Shown one piece after another: positions 44,570 to 54,074 of a DNA stretch of 64,000 bases (position 1 is its first letter; each line of letters begins with the position of its first letter). The notes under the pieces are model-generated. The model made no database searches and was not told the origin of the DNA. It was given only the letters and a program-made list of their open reading frames with translations. The stretch spans positions 1-64,000 of the forward strand of contig NZ_OVCN01000013.1 of the NCBI RefSeq assembly GCF_900406815.1. The letters are read 5' to 3'. This DNA comes from Acinetobacter haemolyticus (GTDB lineage: Bacteria > Pseudomonadota > Gammaproteobacteria > Pseudomonadales > Moraxellaceae). Made by a program: the position numbers and the translations under genes.

Positions 44570-45217
44570 TTAATCATACAAACGATAAATGCCGGTAAAG
44601 CGTTCACAACCTTTCTGTTCGGTTCTGACCACGAGTAATGCACGTTGAAAGTCAAACTGATATTCACATTTTTTCTCGTTGTCTATAATCTGATTTTTTT
44701 GATCAGATGTACTATACGCCAGTAAAGACATCGTTTGCGTTTCTAATCGATTATTAGGGCTGCGATAGGCCGTTCCTTCGATTTTGAGGCGGTCTTTATC
44801 GAGCTGATGAATTTGGATGTGTACAGGTTGCTTAGCTAAACTGCCATGTTCGTATTTTAAATAATGTTGTGTAAGTGTTTGGTTGATTGATGTGTAAAAA
44901 TTCAAATCATCCATGCGCGCATCGAACTGTTGTAAGTAACAAGTCTTAGATTTGCATTGTTGTAGCTGACGCCACCACATTTCTTGGGTTGCATATAAAA
45001 GTTGCACAGGTGCATCGGTTACTAAATAAGCCGTTAAAAACTTATCATTCAGTTTAAGTCGTTGTTCTTCGTATTGCTTGGAACAAACATTTTGAAGGTC
45101 AGTACGCTGATTTGAACAATCGATTGCTTTAGCAAATGCAAATGTTGAGCATAAACAACTCAATGTGATAACACAGCCGGTTTTCTTTAATTGATTTCTT
45201 ACAGTGTTCAACAGCAT
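44570..45217 (-). CDS. Periplasmic protein with an LprI-like (DUF1311) N-terminal region
   Basis: A 215-residue exported protein. The signal peptide (TGCVITLSCLCSTFAFA) is followed by a cysteine-containing region AIDCSNQRTDLQNVCSKQYEEQRLKLND, then EMWWRQLQQCKSKTCYLQQFDARM. This resembles the DUF1311/LprI lysozyme-inhibitor-like pattern, which has paired cysteines and charged helices. The C-terminal half (beta-rich, about residues 120-215) is unassigned and holds two more cysteines. ATG 45217 is chosen over a GTG two codons upstream. The function is uncertain. Confidence 0.6.
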   Translation of the reverse strand: MLLNTVRNQLKKTGCVITLSCLCSTFAFAKAIDCSNQRTDLQNVCSKQYEEQRLKLNDKFLTAYLVTDAPVQLLYATQEMWWRQLQQCKSKTCYLQQFDARMDDLNFYTSINQTLTQHYLKYEHGSLAKQPVHIQIHQLDKDRLKIEGTAYRSPNNRLETQTMSLLAYSTSDQKNQIIDNEKKCEYQFDFQRALLVVRTEQKGCERFTGIYRLYD

Positions 45218-45315
45218 AATCACTTATACTTTCAGTCTAATTTGCTCACTGTACTATAGCGAAATAGAAAGCCTGAATTCAAGATTAGTTCAGTATATTC
45301 TAAAAGGAAAATCAT

Positions 45316-45807
45316 ATGGTTGCTCAGATTCGAATTGGACAAGGCATAGATGTGCATGCTTTTGAACAAGGGCAGTTTGTTACTTTGGCGGGAATTAAAA
45401 TTCCGCATACGCATGGTTTAAAAGCACATTCTGATGGGGATGTAATTTTACATGCGCTGTGTGATGCCTTATTAGGTGCGCTTGCTTTAGGGGATATCGG
45501 TCAGCATTTCCCAGATACTGATCCTGAATATAAAGGGGCAGATAGCCGTGTTTTACTGAAACATGTTTATCAATTGATCTTAGATCGGGGTTATCATTTA
45601 AATAATGCAGATATCACAGTTGCGTGTGAACGACCGAAATTAGCACCACATAATTTAGAAATGCGTCAAAGTATTGCTGATGTATTAGATGTGGATATTA
45701 CGCAGATTAGTATTAAAGCAACGACCACTGAAAAACTAGGTTTTACAGGCCGTCAGGAAGGTATTTTAGCGAGTGCAGTTGTGTTGCTTTCACATCATGC
45801 AAAATGA
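45316..45807 (+). CDS. ispF: 2-C-methyl-D-erythritol 2,4-cyclodiphosphate synthase
   Basis: Forms the cyclic diphosphate in the MEP pathway of isoprenoid synthesis. The 163-residue protein has the zinc ligands D-x-H (GIDVHAF, residues 12 and 14) and a further His in [21 protein letters not shown]. The motifs [14 protein letters not shown] and [16 protein letters not shown] are present. AAGGA precedes ATG 45316. It is monocistronic here; ispD is not adjacent. Its 3' end overlaps the convergent phosphatase-like gene by 13 bp. Confidence 0.96.
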   Translation: MVAQIRIGQGIDVHAFEQGQFVTLAGIKIPHTHGLKAHSDGDVILHALCDALLGALALGDIGQHFPDTDPEYKGADSRVLLKHVYQLILDRGYHLNNADITVACERPKLAPHNLEMRQSIADVLDVDITQISIKATTTEKLGFTGRQEGILASAVVLLSHHAK

Positions 45808-46340
45808 TCTGCATTGATCATTGATTGTTGAAGTTCTAGTGTTGCTTTACGACCTTGAAGCTGTAAAGCAATGCTATGAATAAGACCCGTCCAAGTTTCA
45901 TTCGGTTCCCAAATTTCATGGAGCAAAGCTTGGGCAGTTGGTAAATCAACATTCATATAAAATTGACGGTATAAATACATCAAGCTACTCACACGCATAT
46001 TTTTGGCACAATGCAGCCAAACGATTTCGTTTTGAACAAGATGATCAATTAAATCTAAAACCAGTAAACATTGTTCTGAGCATGGTACATCCCAGTCAAT
46101 TGGGATATGAATATAATTTAAACCTAGATCTAAACAAATCTGGTCTTGTTTAATCAAATGGTTGTCAGATTTGCTTGTTGCGAGATTGATGACGGTACTG
46201 CATCCATATTCTTTAATCAGTTGCAACTCTTCAGTAGAAGGTTGAGCAGAAGTAAAGAGGTGGTCATGCACTAAGGAAAAATTAGGAATTTGTGTGAGTG
46301 TTTGTTCTAATGAAGTCATCATGTACGCTATCGCAAGCAT
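45795..46340 (-). CDS. Tyrosine/dual-specificity-phosphatase-like protein with shortened P-loop
   Basis: A 181-residue protein with the DSP fold pattern ([26 protein letters not shown]) and a signature-loop candidate [12 protein letters not shown]. The usual loop is H-C-x5-R; here only four residues (AKNM) separate Cys from Arg. The upstream acid loop may be IPIDWDVP. The protein therefore resembles a family of DSP-like proteins annotated as phosphatases but may be inactive or use altered chemistry. The start could be the ATG at 46340 or the one at 46322. It is convergent with ispF. Confidence 0.72.
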   Translation of the reverse strand: MLAIAYMMTSLEQTLTQIPNFSLVHDHLFTSAQPSTEELQLIKEYGCSTVINLATSKSDNHLIKQDQICLDLGLNYIHIPIDWDVPCSEQCLLVLDLIDHLVQNEIVWLHCAKNMRVSSLMYLYRQFYMNVDLPTAQALLHEIWEPNETWTGLIHSIALQLQGRKATLELQQSMINADHFA

Positions 46341-46404
46341 TTAATCGTGTCGATAAACTACTATAAGTGTTTTTGCTGCGGCGTTCAATTTAAGCATTAA
46401 ATAA

Positions 46405-46429
46405 AAACAGCATCACGAGGATGCTGTTT
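46405..46429 (-). terminator. Terminator-like hairpin of argF
   Basis: AAACAGCATC (46405-46414) and GATGCTGTTT (46420-46429) form a 10-bp stem with loop ACGAG. On the minus strand it is followed by T-rich DNA and lies 28 bp past the argF stop. Confidence 0.7.
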
Positions 46430-46456
46430 GTTAGATCAAAGTAAGCGAATATAAGC

Positions 46457-47377
46457 TTAATCTTTTTTCATGTTTTCGTTGAGCAAAAATTCCATCAATG
46501 CTTTTTGTGCATGTAAGCGATTCTCTGCTTCATCCCATACCACAGCATTTTTGTGATCTAACATGTTTTCAGAAATCTCTTCACCACGATGCGCTGGTAA
46601 ACAATGCATAAATAAACAATCAGGATGAGCTAAGTCCATCAATTGTTCATTAACCTGAAAATCTGCGAATGCCTTTTCACGAAGTTTTTGCTCTTCTTCT
46701 TGCCCCATACTTGCCCAAACGTCAGTGACAATCAGGTCGGCGTTGACGGCTGCATCTTCAGCCTTGTTAAAGACTTCAACACAATCTGCAAACTCCGCTA
46801 GGAATTCTGGCTGAGGCTCATAGCCTTCAGGTGATGCAATTTTGAGTTTAAAACCCATCATATGCGCTGCTTCAATATATGAGTTACACATATTGTTGCC
46901 ATCACCGATCCATGCAACAGTTTTACCTTCGATACTGCCACGATGTTCTTGGAACGTTTGTAAGTCTGCGAGAAGTTGGCAAGGATGGTGGTCATCGGTA
47001 AGACCATTGATCACAGGTACTTTCGAATATGATGCAAAGCGTTCAACAATGTCATGACCAAATGTACGAATCATGACAATGTCTAACATACTAGAGATAA
47101 CGCGAGCAGAATCTTCGATTGGTTCACCACGACCCAGTTGTGTATCACGTGGGGAAAGGAAGATTGCACTGCCACCGAACTGGCAAATACCTGCTTCAAA
47201 AGAGATACGGGTACGTGTACTCGATTTCTCAAAAATCATTCCCAAAACTTTACCAGCAAAAGGTTGATACAACGTATTGCTATGCTGCATGCGTTTAAGT
47301 TCTTGTGCGCGATCCAAAATGCGTTGCAGTTCTAGAGAAGATAGGTCACGTAAAGTTAGAAAATGCCGAAGCGCCAT
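46457..47377 (-). CDS. argF: Ornithine carbamoyltransferase
   Basis: Makes citrulline from ornithine and carbamoyl phosphate in arginine synthesis. The 306-residue protein shows the carbamoyl-phosphate motif SSTRTR, the region [16 protein letters not shown], and the ornithine/carbamoyl loop [13 protein letters not shown]. Starting at ATG 47377 places GGGAG at the correct distance; a GTG 12 bp upstream overlaps that site. A probable promoter (TTGCAT, 16 bp, TATAGT on the minus strand) is upstream and overlaps an inverted repeat at 47451-47476. Confidence 0.96.
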   Translation of the reverse strand: MALRHFLTLRDLSSLELQRILDRAQELKRMQHSNTLYQPFAGKVLGMIFEKSSTRTRISFEAGICQFGGSAIFLSPRDTQLGRGEPIEDSARVISSMLDIVMIRTFGHDIVERFASYSKVPVINGLTDDHHPCQLLADLQTFQEHRGSIEGKTVAWIGDGNNMCNSYIEAAHMMGFKLKIASPEGYEPQPEFLAEFADCVEVFNKAEDAAVNADLIVTDVWASMGQEEEQKLREKAFADFQVNEQLMDLAHPDCLFMHCLPAHRGEEISENMLDHKNAVVWDEAENRLHAQKALMEFLLNENMKKD

Positions 47378-47450
47378 AGCTACTCCCACAATAATTATTG
47401 AATAAAAACAATAATTAATTGTTGTTTAACGGGTGGTGAATAAAAAAGAA

Positions 47451-47476
47451 TTGAATACTATACTACAGGTATTCAA
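47451..47476. promoter_or_regulatory. Inverted repeat over the argF promoter
   Basis: TTGAATAC (47451-47458) and GTATTCAA (47469-47476) are perfect inverted arms with a 10-bp spacer. The spacer contains the probable -10 element of argF on the minus strand (TATAGT). The arrangement suits a repressor site, possibly of an arginine regulator; the regulator cannot be named from the sequence. Confidence 0.4.
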
Positions 47477-47559
47477 AAATGCAAAAGAATTAAGGATCTG
47501 TTGCCTTTTATCTATGGTTGCCACCGCGGGAATTTTTTAGACGATATAACGCAATTCAT

Positions 47560-48219
47560 TTATAAGGTGGCAGCAGGCTCAGGATTTTGATGAGCTTTTA
47601 AAAATAGATCCACTGAATATTGAATATAATCAAATATTTCAAGATCATTTTCTTGGACTTCTAAGCCCATTAAAATACGCCACTCCACATCACGCAAAAT
47701 ACCAAAATACATTGTTGCTGAGTAATAGGGTTGGGTGCAGATAATATCATTATTGAGATGAGCCTGATGGAGGGCACATGCAATCGTATTTTGTATATTC
47801 AGTGCACATTTATCATAAAAATAATTTGCTAGCTGAGTATCTTTCTGGGTTTGCTCAGTAAACATGCGCATAAATGCAATATTTTCTGGTTTGATGATGT
47901 GATGATAAAAACGTTGAAGGGTATGTGTTAAGTAATTTCTTAAGCTGACAGAATCTGGAGAGTAAGGTAAACAAACACCATTAAAAAAAACTTCTCTTCT
48001 ATAATCACAAATGGCAGTAAAAAGTCCTTCTTTATTACCAAAGTATTTATAGATCGAGGCTTTTGATCCTCCAGCATGACTTACGATGTCATCCAAAGAA
48101 ACATCATCATAACCCTTTTCAAGAAATAGATCCGTTGCACAAAGTAATAATGCAAGACGACGTTCTTGACCACGGCGGGTTTGAGGCTGTTCACAGTTTG
48201 GGTAACAAATATCTGTCAT
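47560..48219 (-). CDS. TetR-family transcriptional regulator
   Basis: A 219-residue TetR-type repressor. The N-terminal HTH contains RLALLLCATDLFLEKGYDDVS, LDDIVSHAGGSKASIYKYFGNKEGLF, the typical TetR pattern. The C-terminal ligand domain (from about residue 95) is not assigned to a specific subgroup. ATG 48219 is preferred; ATG 48255 is an in-frame alternative. It is alone between argF and ntrC, with a possible operator (48267-48283) upstream, so autoregulation is likely. The ligand and other targets are unknown. Confidence 0.88.
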   Translation of the reverse strand: MTDICYPNCEQPQTRRGQERRLALLLCATDLFLEKGYDDVSLDDIVSHAGGSKASIYKYFGNKEGLFTAICDYRREVFFNGVCLPYSPDSVSLRNYLTHTLQRFYHHIIKPENIAFMRMFTEQTQKDTQLANYFYDKCALNIQNTIACALHQAHLNNDIICTQPYYSATMYFGILRDVEWRILMGLEVQENDLEIFDYIQYSVDLFLKAHQNPEPAATL

Positions 48220-48266
48220 TGTATTCGGTACTATTGGTGAGGGGGGCACAATCATTATAGCAAAAA

Positions 48267-48283
48267 CCATATGTATTGTATGG
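48267..48283. promoter_or_regulatory. Possible TetR operator
   Basis: CCATATGTATTGTATGG is an imperfect palindrome with CCATA/TATGG arms, about 50 bp upstream of the TetR start. Its position suits autorepression. No other evidence is available. Confidence 0.35.
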
Positions 48284-48317
48284 TGTTCTCTTGGAAGTCT
48301 TGTTTTGCAATGAAATA

Positions 48318-48350
48318 GAAAAAGCGAGCTAATTTGAAGCTCGCTTTTTC
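48318..48350 (-). terminator. Intrinsic terminator of ntrBC
   Basis: A 13-bp perfect stem (GAAAAAGCGAGCT with its complement) with a 7-nt loop lies 17 bp past the ntrC stop. It has T runs on either strand and can act bidirectionally. Confidence 0.9.
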
Positions 48351-48366
48351 TTGGGGAGTTTAGAGT

Positions 48367-49866
48367 TTAGGCTGAACGAACTTCTTCGTCATCATCATCT
48401 TCAGTTGAGTCCATACCCAGTTCTTTAAGTTTTCGTGTCAGCGTATTGCGACCCCAACCTAAAAGCTCTGCGGCGTGACGTTTTCGACCACGGGTTTGTT
48501 GTAAGGCTGCTGTGATCAGTGTGCGCTCAAACATGGGTGTGGCAATATCGAGAATTTTCATTTCACCATTTTTTAGCTTTTGGATTGCCCATTGTGCCAA
48601 TAACTCATCCCAATGATGTACAGCAATCCTTTCCATAATGTTTGGATTACTCGTAACTGTTGAGCTTGCTCCATCACTTGATGGCTTTTGAATGGAAACT
48701 TGTTTGAGTTCAGCAGGTAAATCTTCTGGATAAACTTCACGCCCAGTGATCATCACTGTAAGCCAACGACAGGTGTTTTCTAATTGGCGAACGTTACCCG
48801 GCCATGGTAACTGCTGCATATAGTCAGTGGTTTCAGTACGCAAAATCTTAGGGCTTACACCGAGTTCTTTGCCAGCGCGTGCCAAGAAATGCTGTGCCAA
48901 CATAGGAATGTCTTCGCTACGATGAGCAAGTTTAGGAATGTGAATGCGAATAACATTTAAACGGTGATATAAGTCTTCACGGAAACGACCTTCATTCACA
49001 AGTTTTTCGAGGTCTTGATGAGTCGCTGCAACAATCCGTACATCCACTTTCACAGGAATGTGTCCACCCACACGGTAGAACTCACCGTCTGCAAGAACAC
49101 GGAGCAAGCGTGTTTGGGTTTCAAATGGCATATCGCCAATTTCATCAAGGAATAAAGTGCCGCCATTCGCTTGTTCAAATCGTCCTTGGTGCTGGGTGTT
49201 AGCACCTGTGAATGCGCCTTTTTCGTGTCCAAACAGTTCTGTTTCAATTAAGTCCTTTGGAATAGCCGCCATATTCAGGGCAATAAAGGGTTTGGCGCGA
49301 CGCGGGGAGTGCTTGTGTAAAGCATGGGCAACCAGTTCTTTACCTGTACCAGACTCACCATTAATTAGAACCGTGATATGCGATTGAGATAAGCGGCCAA
49401 TGGCACGAAACACTTCCTGCATTGCAGGAGATTCACCGATAATTTCGGTAGATTGTAAGGGCGATATGGCTTTAGTGGCTTCTTGTTGCTGCAATTTATT
49501 GATGTGTAGGATTGCACGGTTGACGAGTGCGAGTGCTTCATCAATATCAAAAGGTTTAGGTAAATACTCGAAAGCACCTGTTTGATAACTCGAAACAGCA
49601 GATTCAAGGTCGGAATGTGCGGTCATGATGATCACAGGTAAATCTGGATGTGAGTTCTTAACCTTTGATAAGAATGTCAAACCGTCAATTCCTGGCATAC
49701 GAATGTCAGTCAGAATGACATCTGGTGCATCCTCATGTAAGCGTTCAAGCGCTGTTTGTGCTTCTTCAAAGTTGGTGACGTCAAAACCTTCTTCTTTGAA
49801 TGTTTTTTCAAGTACCCAACGCATGGCACGATCGTCATCTATTACCCAAATTTTATTTCGTGACAT
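48367..49866 (-). CDS. ntrC: Nitrogen regulation protein NR(I), sigma-54 activator
   Basis: Response regulator that activates sigma-54 promoters under nitrogen limitation. The 499-residue protein has a receiver domain (residues 1-120; phospho-acceptor in ILTDIRMPGIDG), a sigma-54 AAA+ domain (Walker A GESGTGKE, contact loop GAFTGA, ELFGHEKG), and a Fis-type HTH near residues 455-490 (AELLGWGRNTLTRKLKELG). ATG 49866 has GGGAG 8 bp upstream and begins exactly at the receiver domain. Its start overlaps the ntrB stop by 14 bp. The nas and moa promoters in this window are candidate targets. Confidence 0.97.
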   Translation of the reverse strand: MSRNKIWVIDDDRAMRWVLEKTFKEEGFDVTNFEEAQTALERLHEDAPDVILTDIRMPGIDGLTFLSKVKNSHPDLPVIIMTAHSDLESAVSSYQTGAFEYLPKPFDIDEALALVNRAILHINKLQQQEATKAISPLQSTEIIGESPAMQEVFRAIGRLSQSHITVLINGESGTGKELVAHALHKHSPRRAKPFIALNMAAIPKDLIETELFGHEKGAFTGANTQHQGRFEQANGGTLFLDEIGDMPFETQTRLLRVLADGEFYRVGGHIPVKVDVRIVAATHQDLEKLVNEGRFREDLYHRLNVIRIHIPKLAHRSEDIPMLAQHFLARAGKELGVSPKILRTETTDYMQQLPWPGNVRQLENTCRWLTVMITGREVYPEDLPAELKQVSIQKPSSDGASSTVTSNPNIMERIAVHHWDELLAQWAIQKLKNGEMKILDIATPMFERTLITAALQQTRGRKRHAAELLGWGRNTLTRKLKELGMDSTEDDDDEEVRSA

Positions 49867-50962
49867 GGTTCGACTCCCAAGGTAGATATAAGCTAAATAC
49901 GGTTTTTCCAGCAACGGATTGACATTCGATCATTCCGTTATGTTGATGCATGATGTTTTGTGCAATACTGAGTCCCAGACCCGTACCTTTAGCACGTCCT
50001 GTAACCAGTGGATAAAAAACAGATTCCAGAATACTTTCTGGTACGCCTGGTCCATTGTCTTCAATGTCGACTCGAACGGTTGAGCGATTTAATACACCAT
50101 TAATTGTGACAAGTCGTTGAATTCGGGTTCTTAAAATCAGTTCAGGTTCAGAATCAATAAAGAAATCTTTATTTTCAGTCATGGCTTGTACGGCATTGAC
50201 ACTAATATTGAGCATGACCTGAATCAGTTGGTCGCGATCCGCCATAACTTCTGGTAACGAAAGATCGTAATCGCGAGTAATCTTTATTTTTTTCTTGGTT
50301 TGGTTGGTAATTAAGGAACGTACGCGTTCTAGGGGTTCATGTACATTTACATGCTCATAACTAGGCAATTGACGTGAACCCAGCATAGTGTCAGCGAGAT
50401 TGGTCAATCGATCTACTTCACTAATAATAATGTCCGTAAACTCGCCATAGCTATCATCATTTAAACTGCGTGCAAGCAATTGAGTTGCACCGCGAATACC
50501 AGCCAATGGATTCTTGATTTCATGGGCAACCCCGCGAACGAGCTGACGAGCAACTTGATGCTGTTGAACGAGGTTCTCTTCTTTTGATATTTTCAGCATA
50601 CGATCAATTGGATTTAACTCGATTAGGAGCAAACTAGATTGATTTTTACTCATATTGAGTTGTGAAACGGTGTAATCCACATGGATGGATCTAAAATTGA
50701 CATTAATTACAGCTTCGCGACGTGTGTAATGTTGTCCGCTTTTTAAGGTATTTAATAATGCTTCATGGGTATTAAATGGATCATCATGTGCATGTAAAAG
50801 ATTTAACACAGGCTGACCTGAGGCACGTAGTAAACTAATATCAAATAATGCTTCACATGCTGAATTTAAATAAAAAATATTAAGCTGACTATCGACCAAT
50901 AAAATGGCAGTTGTTAGGTTATCGACCAAGAGTCGATAGTCGATAGTGTTATGTTGATCCAT
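49853..50962 (-). CDS. ntrB: Nitrogen regulation sensor kinase NR(II)
   Basis: Histidine kinase that phosphorylates NtrC when nitrogen is scarce; in known systems the PII protein switches it to phosphatase. The 369-residue protein is cytoplasmic: a PAS-like domain (DYRLLVDNLTTAILLVD, LNIFYLNSACEALF), the H-box VRGVAHEIKNPLAG near residue 142, and the ATPase with VMADRDQLIQVMLNISVNA and DNGPGVPE. There is no membrane segment. ATG 50962 fits the domain boundary and has AGGA upstream. A sigma-54-type promoter and NtrC boxes precede it. Confidence 0.96.
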   Translation of the reverse strand: MDQHNTIDYRLLVDNLTTAILLVDSQLNIFYLNSACEALFDISLLRASGQPVLNLLHAHDDPFNTHEALLNTLKSGQHYTRREAVINVNFRSIHVDYTVSQLNMSKNQSSLLLIELNPIDRMLKISKEENLVQQHQVARQLVRGVAHEIKNPLAGIRGATQLLARSLNDDSYGEFTDIIISEVDRLTNLADTMLGSRQLPSYEHVNVHEPLERVRSLITNQTKKKIKITRDYDLSLPEVMADRDQLIQVMLNISVNAVQAMTENKDFFIDSEPELILRTRIQRLVTINGVLNRSTVRVDIEDNGPGVPESILESVFYPLVTGRAKGTGLGLSIAQNIMHQHNGMIECQSVAGKTVFSLYLPWESNHVTK

Positions 50963-51042
50963 TTGTGAATCGTCCTGTTTTAAAATGGCGCAATTAAATA
51001 TCAATTTGAATAGATAGCCATTAACTTCTTAAAGGTATGTTA

Positions 51043-51058
51043 TGCAAAATACAAGCCA
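51043..51058 (-). promoter_or_regulatory. Sigma-54-type promoter of ntrBC
   Basis: On the minus strand the sequence is TGGCTTGTATTTTGCA. GG and GC are exactly 10 bp apart, and it differs from TGGCAYRNNNNTTGCW only at one A. The predicted start is near 51033, about 70 nt before ntrB. NtrC boxes lie about 95-150 bp upstream of its -24 element. Confidence 0.55.
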
Positions 51059-51152
51059 ACTTTGTATTGGCTAATTTTCAATAGCTTATTGATGAATACA
51101 TCCATTTATACGGTATTTTTCACATAGATAGGATGTTTCAATTATTTTATCA

Positions 51153-51169
51153 TGTACCAAAATGGTGCA
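51153..51169. promoter_or_regulatory. NtrC box (near-perfect palindrome)
   Basis: TGTACCAAAATGGTGCA matches the NtrC palindrome TGCACCA-N3-TGGTGCA with one mismatch. It lies between divergent ntrB and rimO and about 104 bp upstream of the ntrB sigma-54-type promoter. It is the best NtrC site in the window. Confidence 0.75.
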
Positions 51170-51193
51170 TATAGGGATTTTTATCAAAACTTT

Positions 51194-51210
51194 GGTTGTA
51201 TTTTGGTGCA
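51194..51210. promoter_or_regulatory. Second NtrC-like half-site
   Basis: GGTTGTATTTTGGTGCA has a complete right half (TTTTGGTGCA) and a poor left half. Its centre is 41 bp from the neighbouring strong box, close to four helical turns, which would place two NtrC dimers on one DNA face. Confidence 0.45.
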
Positions 51211-51291
51211 TTACACAAAGAGATGGCTTTGCTGCTATGCGTAAGCCAAGAAAAGACATACAATACGCCGATTCAAGTGGAGCGCAGATTC

Positions 51292-52635
51292 ATGAAGACC
51301 CCCAAAGTCGGTTTTGTATCTTTAGGTTGTCCTAAGGCATTGGTAGATTCTGAACGAATTTTAACTCAGTTAAAGACTGAAGGTTATCAAGTTGCATCAG
51401 ATTATGATGGTGCGGACTTGGTTGTGATTAACACCTGTGGTTTTATTGAATCTGCAGTACAAGAGTCTTTAGATGCGATTGGCGAAGCCATGAGCGAAAA
51501 TGGTCGAGTTATCGTAACAGGCTGTCTTGGCAAAGACGAAGACAAAATCCGCCAAATGCACCCGAATGTTTTAAAAGTAACAGGTGCTGCGGCATATCAA
51601 GATGTGATGGAAGCGGTGCATGAGTATGTACCAGCACCCCCAAAACACAATCCATTTATTGATTTAGTTCCTGAGCAGGGTGTACGTCTAACACCGAAGC
51701 ACTATGCTTATTTAAAAATCTCAGAAGGATGCAACCATCGTTGTACTTTCTGTATCATCCCAAGTATGCGTGGTGACTTGGTTTCTCGCCCCGTAGGTCA
51801 AGTGTTGGATGAAGCTGCAGCGCTTAAACGTGCAGGCGTAAAAGAAATCTTGGTGATTTCTCAAGATACTTCTGCTTATGGTGTAGATACTAAATACAAG
51901 TTGGATTTTTGGAATGGTCAGCCAGTAAAAACCAAATTCTATGACATGTGTGAAGCACTGGGTCAGCTCGGTATTTGGGTACGATTACATTATGTCTATC
52001 CATATCCACATGTGGATGCTGCGATTGACTTGATGGCACAAGGCAAAATTTTACCTTATTTAGATATTCCTTTTCAGCACGCCAGTCCGCGCATCCTAAA
52101 ATTGATGAAGCGGCCAGCACACAGTGAGAACACATTAGAGCGCCTTAAATTGTGGCGTGAAAAATGCCCTGAATTGGTGATTCGTTCAACATTCGTGGTT
52201 GGTTTCCCTGGTGAGACAGAAGAAGACTTCCAAATGCTCTTGGATTGGTTGAAAGAAGCACAACTTGATCGTGTTGGCTGCTTTACATATTCACCAGTTG
52301 AGGGTGCTACAGCAAATGATTTACCAGATCATGTTCCAGAAGAAATAAAACAAGAACGTTATGAACGTTTTATGGAAGTTCAGCAAGAAATTTCTGCTGC
52401 TAAACTGCAAAAACGTATCGGTCAGCGAATGATCGTATTGGTTGATAGTTTGGAAGAAGAATTTCCTGTTGCAGTCGCGCGCTCGTATGCTGATGCGCCA
52501 GAGATTGACGGTAATGTTTTTGTTGAAGATATCGATAAGAGTGTGATTCAAGCAGGTAATTTGCTTGAGGTCGAAATTACAGATGCAGATGAATATGATT
52601 TATTTGCTAAGTTAATTGCGATTAAGTCTGCTTAA
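51292..52635 (+). CDS. rimO: Ribosomal protein uS12 methylthiotransferase
   Basis: Radical SAM enzyme that methylthiolates Asp of ribosomal protein S12. The 447-residue protein has the N-terminal domain [18 protein letters not shown], the radical SAM motif CNHRCTFC (C-x3-C-x2-C) after LKISEG, and a C-terminal TRAM domain (from about residue 375, [21 protein letters not shown]). The SLGCPKN-like block [12 protein letters not shown] separates RimO from MiaB. ATG 51292 is preceded by GGAGCG; upstream in-frame codons lie in the ntrB regulatory region. Confidence 0.95.
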   Translation: MKTPKVGFVSLGCPKALVDSERILTQLKTEGYQVASDYDGADLVVINTCGFIESAVQESLDAIGEAMSENGRVIVTGCLGKDEDKIRQMHPNVLKVTGAAAYQDVMEAVHEYVPAPPKHNPFIDLVPEQGVRLTPKHYAYLKISEGCNHRCTFCIIPSMRGDLVSRPVGQVLDEAAALKRAGVKEILVISQDTSAYGVDTKYKLDFWNGQPVKTKFYDMCEALGQLGIWVRLHYVYPYPHVDAAIDLMAQGKILPYLDIPFQHASPRILKLMKRPAHSENTLERLKLWREKCPELVIRSTFVVGFPGETEEDFQMLLDWLKEAQLDRVGCFTYSPVEGATANDLPDHVPEEIKQERYERFMEVQQEISAAKLQKRIGQRMIVLVDSLEEEFPVAVARSYADAPEIDGNVFVEDIDKSVIQAGNLLEVEITDADEYDLFAKLIAIKSA

Positions 52636-52690
52636 TGTTGAATGAGATATAAAGAATAATTTTTGAGATTGGTCGGTTTGGAGTAACAGT

Positions 52691-53419
52691 ATGTCAACGT
52701 CTAAGAATCCACGTTATGCGCGAATTTTGCTAAAGCTTTCAGGTGAAGCTTTAGCTGGAAATAAAGATATGGGTATTGATGCCCAAGTTTTGGATCAAAT
52801 GTCCCTTTCAATTGCTCACTTAGTGGGTTTAGGTGTGCAGGTCGGTATTGTTGTTGGTGGTGGTAATTTATATCGCGGTAGCCAACTACAAAAAGATGGC
52901 TTGGTTGGGCGTGTAACAGGCGATCAAATGGGAATGTTGGCAACCGTTATGAATGGCTTGGCGATGCGTGATGCATTGGTTCGTCGAAATATTAAAACCC
53001 GGTTAATGTCGGCTTTGTCGATTGGTACAGTGGTTGAGTCATATTCTAGCCGCGATGCAATTCGTCATTTAAGCCAAGGTGAAGTTTGTGTTTTTGTTGC
53101 AGGCACCGGTAATCCATTTTTTACAACAGATACAGCTGCTTGCTTACGTGGTATTGAGATTGAAGCGAATTTGATCTTGAAAGCAACCAAAGTAGATGGT
53201 GTATATAATAAAGATCCAAGTAAATACGATGACGCTGTAAAATATGACAATCTGACTTTTGATCAAGTATTGGATGAAAAGCTGGGTGTGATGGATCTTA
53301 CCGCGATTTGTTTATGCCGTGACCATAATGTGCCATTACAAGTCTTTGATATGAACAAATCTGGTGCATTACTTTCTGTCGTAATGGGCGAAAAAGAAGG
53401 AACTCACGTTACTAATTAA
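52691..53419 (+). CDS. pyrH: Uridylate kinase
   Basis: Phosphorylates UMP to UDP. The 242-residue protein shows [39 protein letters not shown], and [15 protein letters not shown], all hallmarks of bacterial UMP kinase. The length is typical. It starts the pyrH-frr-uppS-cdsA-dxr-rseP-bamA-ompH-lpxD-fabZ-lpxA cluster; a 96-bp gap with an additional promoter possibility separates it from frr. Confidence 0.97.
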   Translation: MSTSKNPRYARILLKLSGEALAGNKDMGIDAQVLDQMSLSIAHLVGLGVQVGIVVGGGNLYRGSQLQKDGLVGRVTGDQMGMLATVMNGLAMRDALVRRNIKTRLMSALSIGTVVESYSSRDAIRHLSQGEVCVFVAGTGNPFFTTDTAACLRGIEIEANLILKATKVDGVYNKDPSKYDDAVKYDNLTFDQVLDEKLGVMDLTAICLCRDHNVPLQVFDMNKSGALLSVVMGEKEGTHVTN

Positions 53420-53515
53420 GGTTTGTTAATAAACCCTCATGTACGTAAGCCTTAAAGCTCTTTATACTACGCATAATTTTTTTGTAATATCTCATGAATA
53501 AGTAAGGAAGATCAT

Positions 53516-54070
53516 ATGATTAACGATCTTAAAAAAGACGCAGAAGACCGTATGAATAAGTCGCTTGACTCGTTAGAACATGGTTTTGCCAAGGTTCGTA
53601 CTGGACGTGCTCACCCATCAATTTTAAATGGTGTGATGGTTCCTTACTATGGTTCTGATGTTCCGCTTAACCAAGTAGCAAACATTGGACTTGAAGATTC
53701 GCGTACCTTGCTCGTGCAACCATTTGAACGTTCAATGGTTTCTGCAATTGATAAAGCGATACGCGAAGCAGGTTTGGGATTGAATCCTATTACGGCTGAC
53801 GCCATTCGTGTACCAATGGCAGCATTGACTGAGGAAACTCGTCGCGATATGCAAAAAGTTGCGCGTACTGAAGCAGAAAATGCAAAAGTGGCGATTCGAA
53901 ACATTCGTCGCGATGTTTTAGGTGATATTAAGGCATTATTGAAAGAAAAAGAAATTTCTGAAGATGATGATCGTCGTGCATCAGATGAAATCCAAAAGAT
54001 TACGGATAAGTTTGTTGCTGAGGTTGATAAACGTCTCGCAGCGAAAGAAGCAGAATTGATGAAGGTCTGA
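53516..54070 (+). CDS. frr: Ribosome recycling factor
   Basis: Splits post-termination ribosomes together with EF-G. The 184-residue, highly charged helical protein has the family blocks [36 protein letters not shown] and [21 protein letters not shown]. The length is typical. AAGGAAG precedes the start. It lies 4 bp before uppS. Confidence 0.97.
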   Translation: MINDLKKDAEDRMNKSLDSLEHGFAKVRTGRAHPSILNGVMVPYYGSDVPLNQVANIGLEDSRTLLVQPFERSMVSAIDKAIREAGLGLNPITADAIRVPMAALTEETRRDMQKVARTEAENAKVAIRNIRRDVLGDIKALLKEKEISEDDDRRASDEIQKITDKFVAEVDKRLAAKEAELMKV

Positions 54071-54074
54071 TTTC

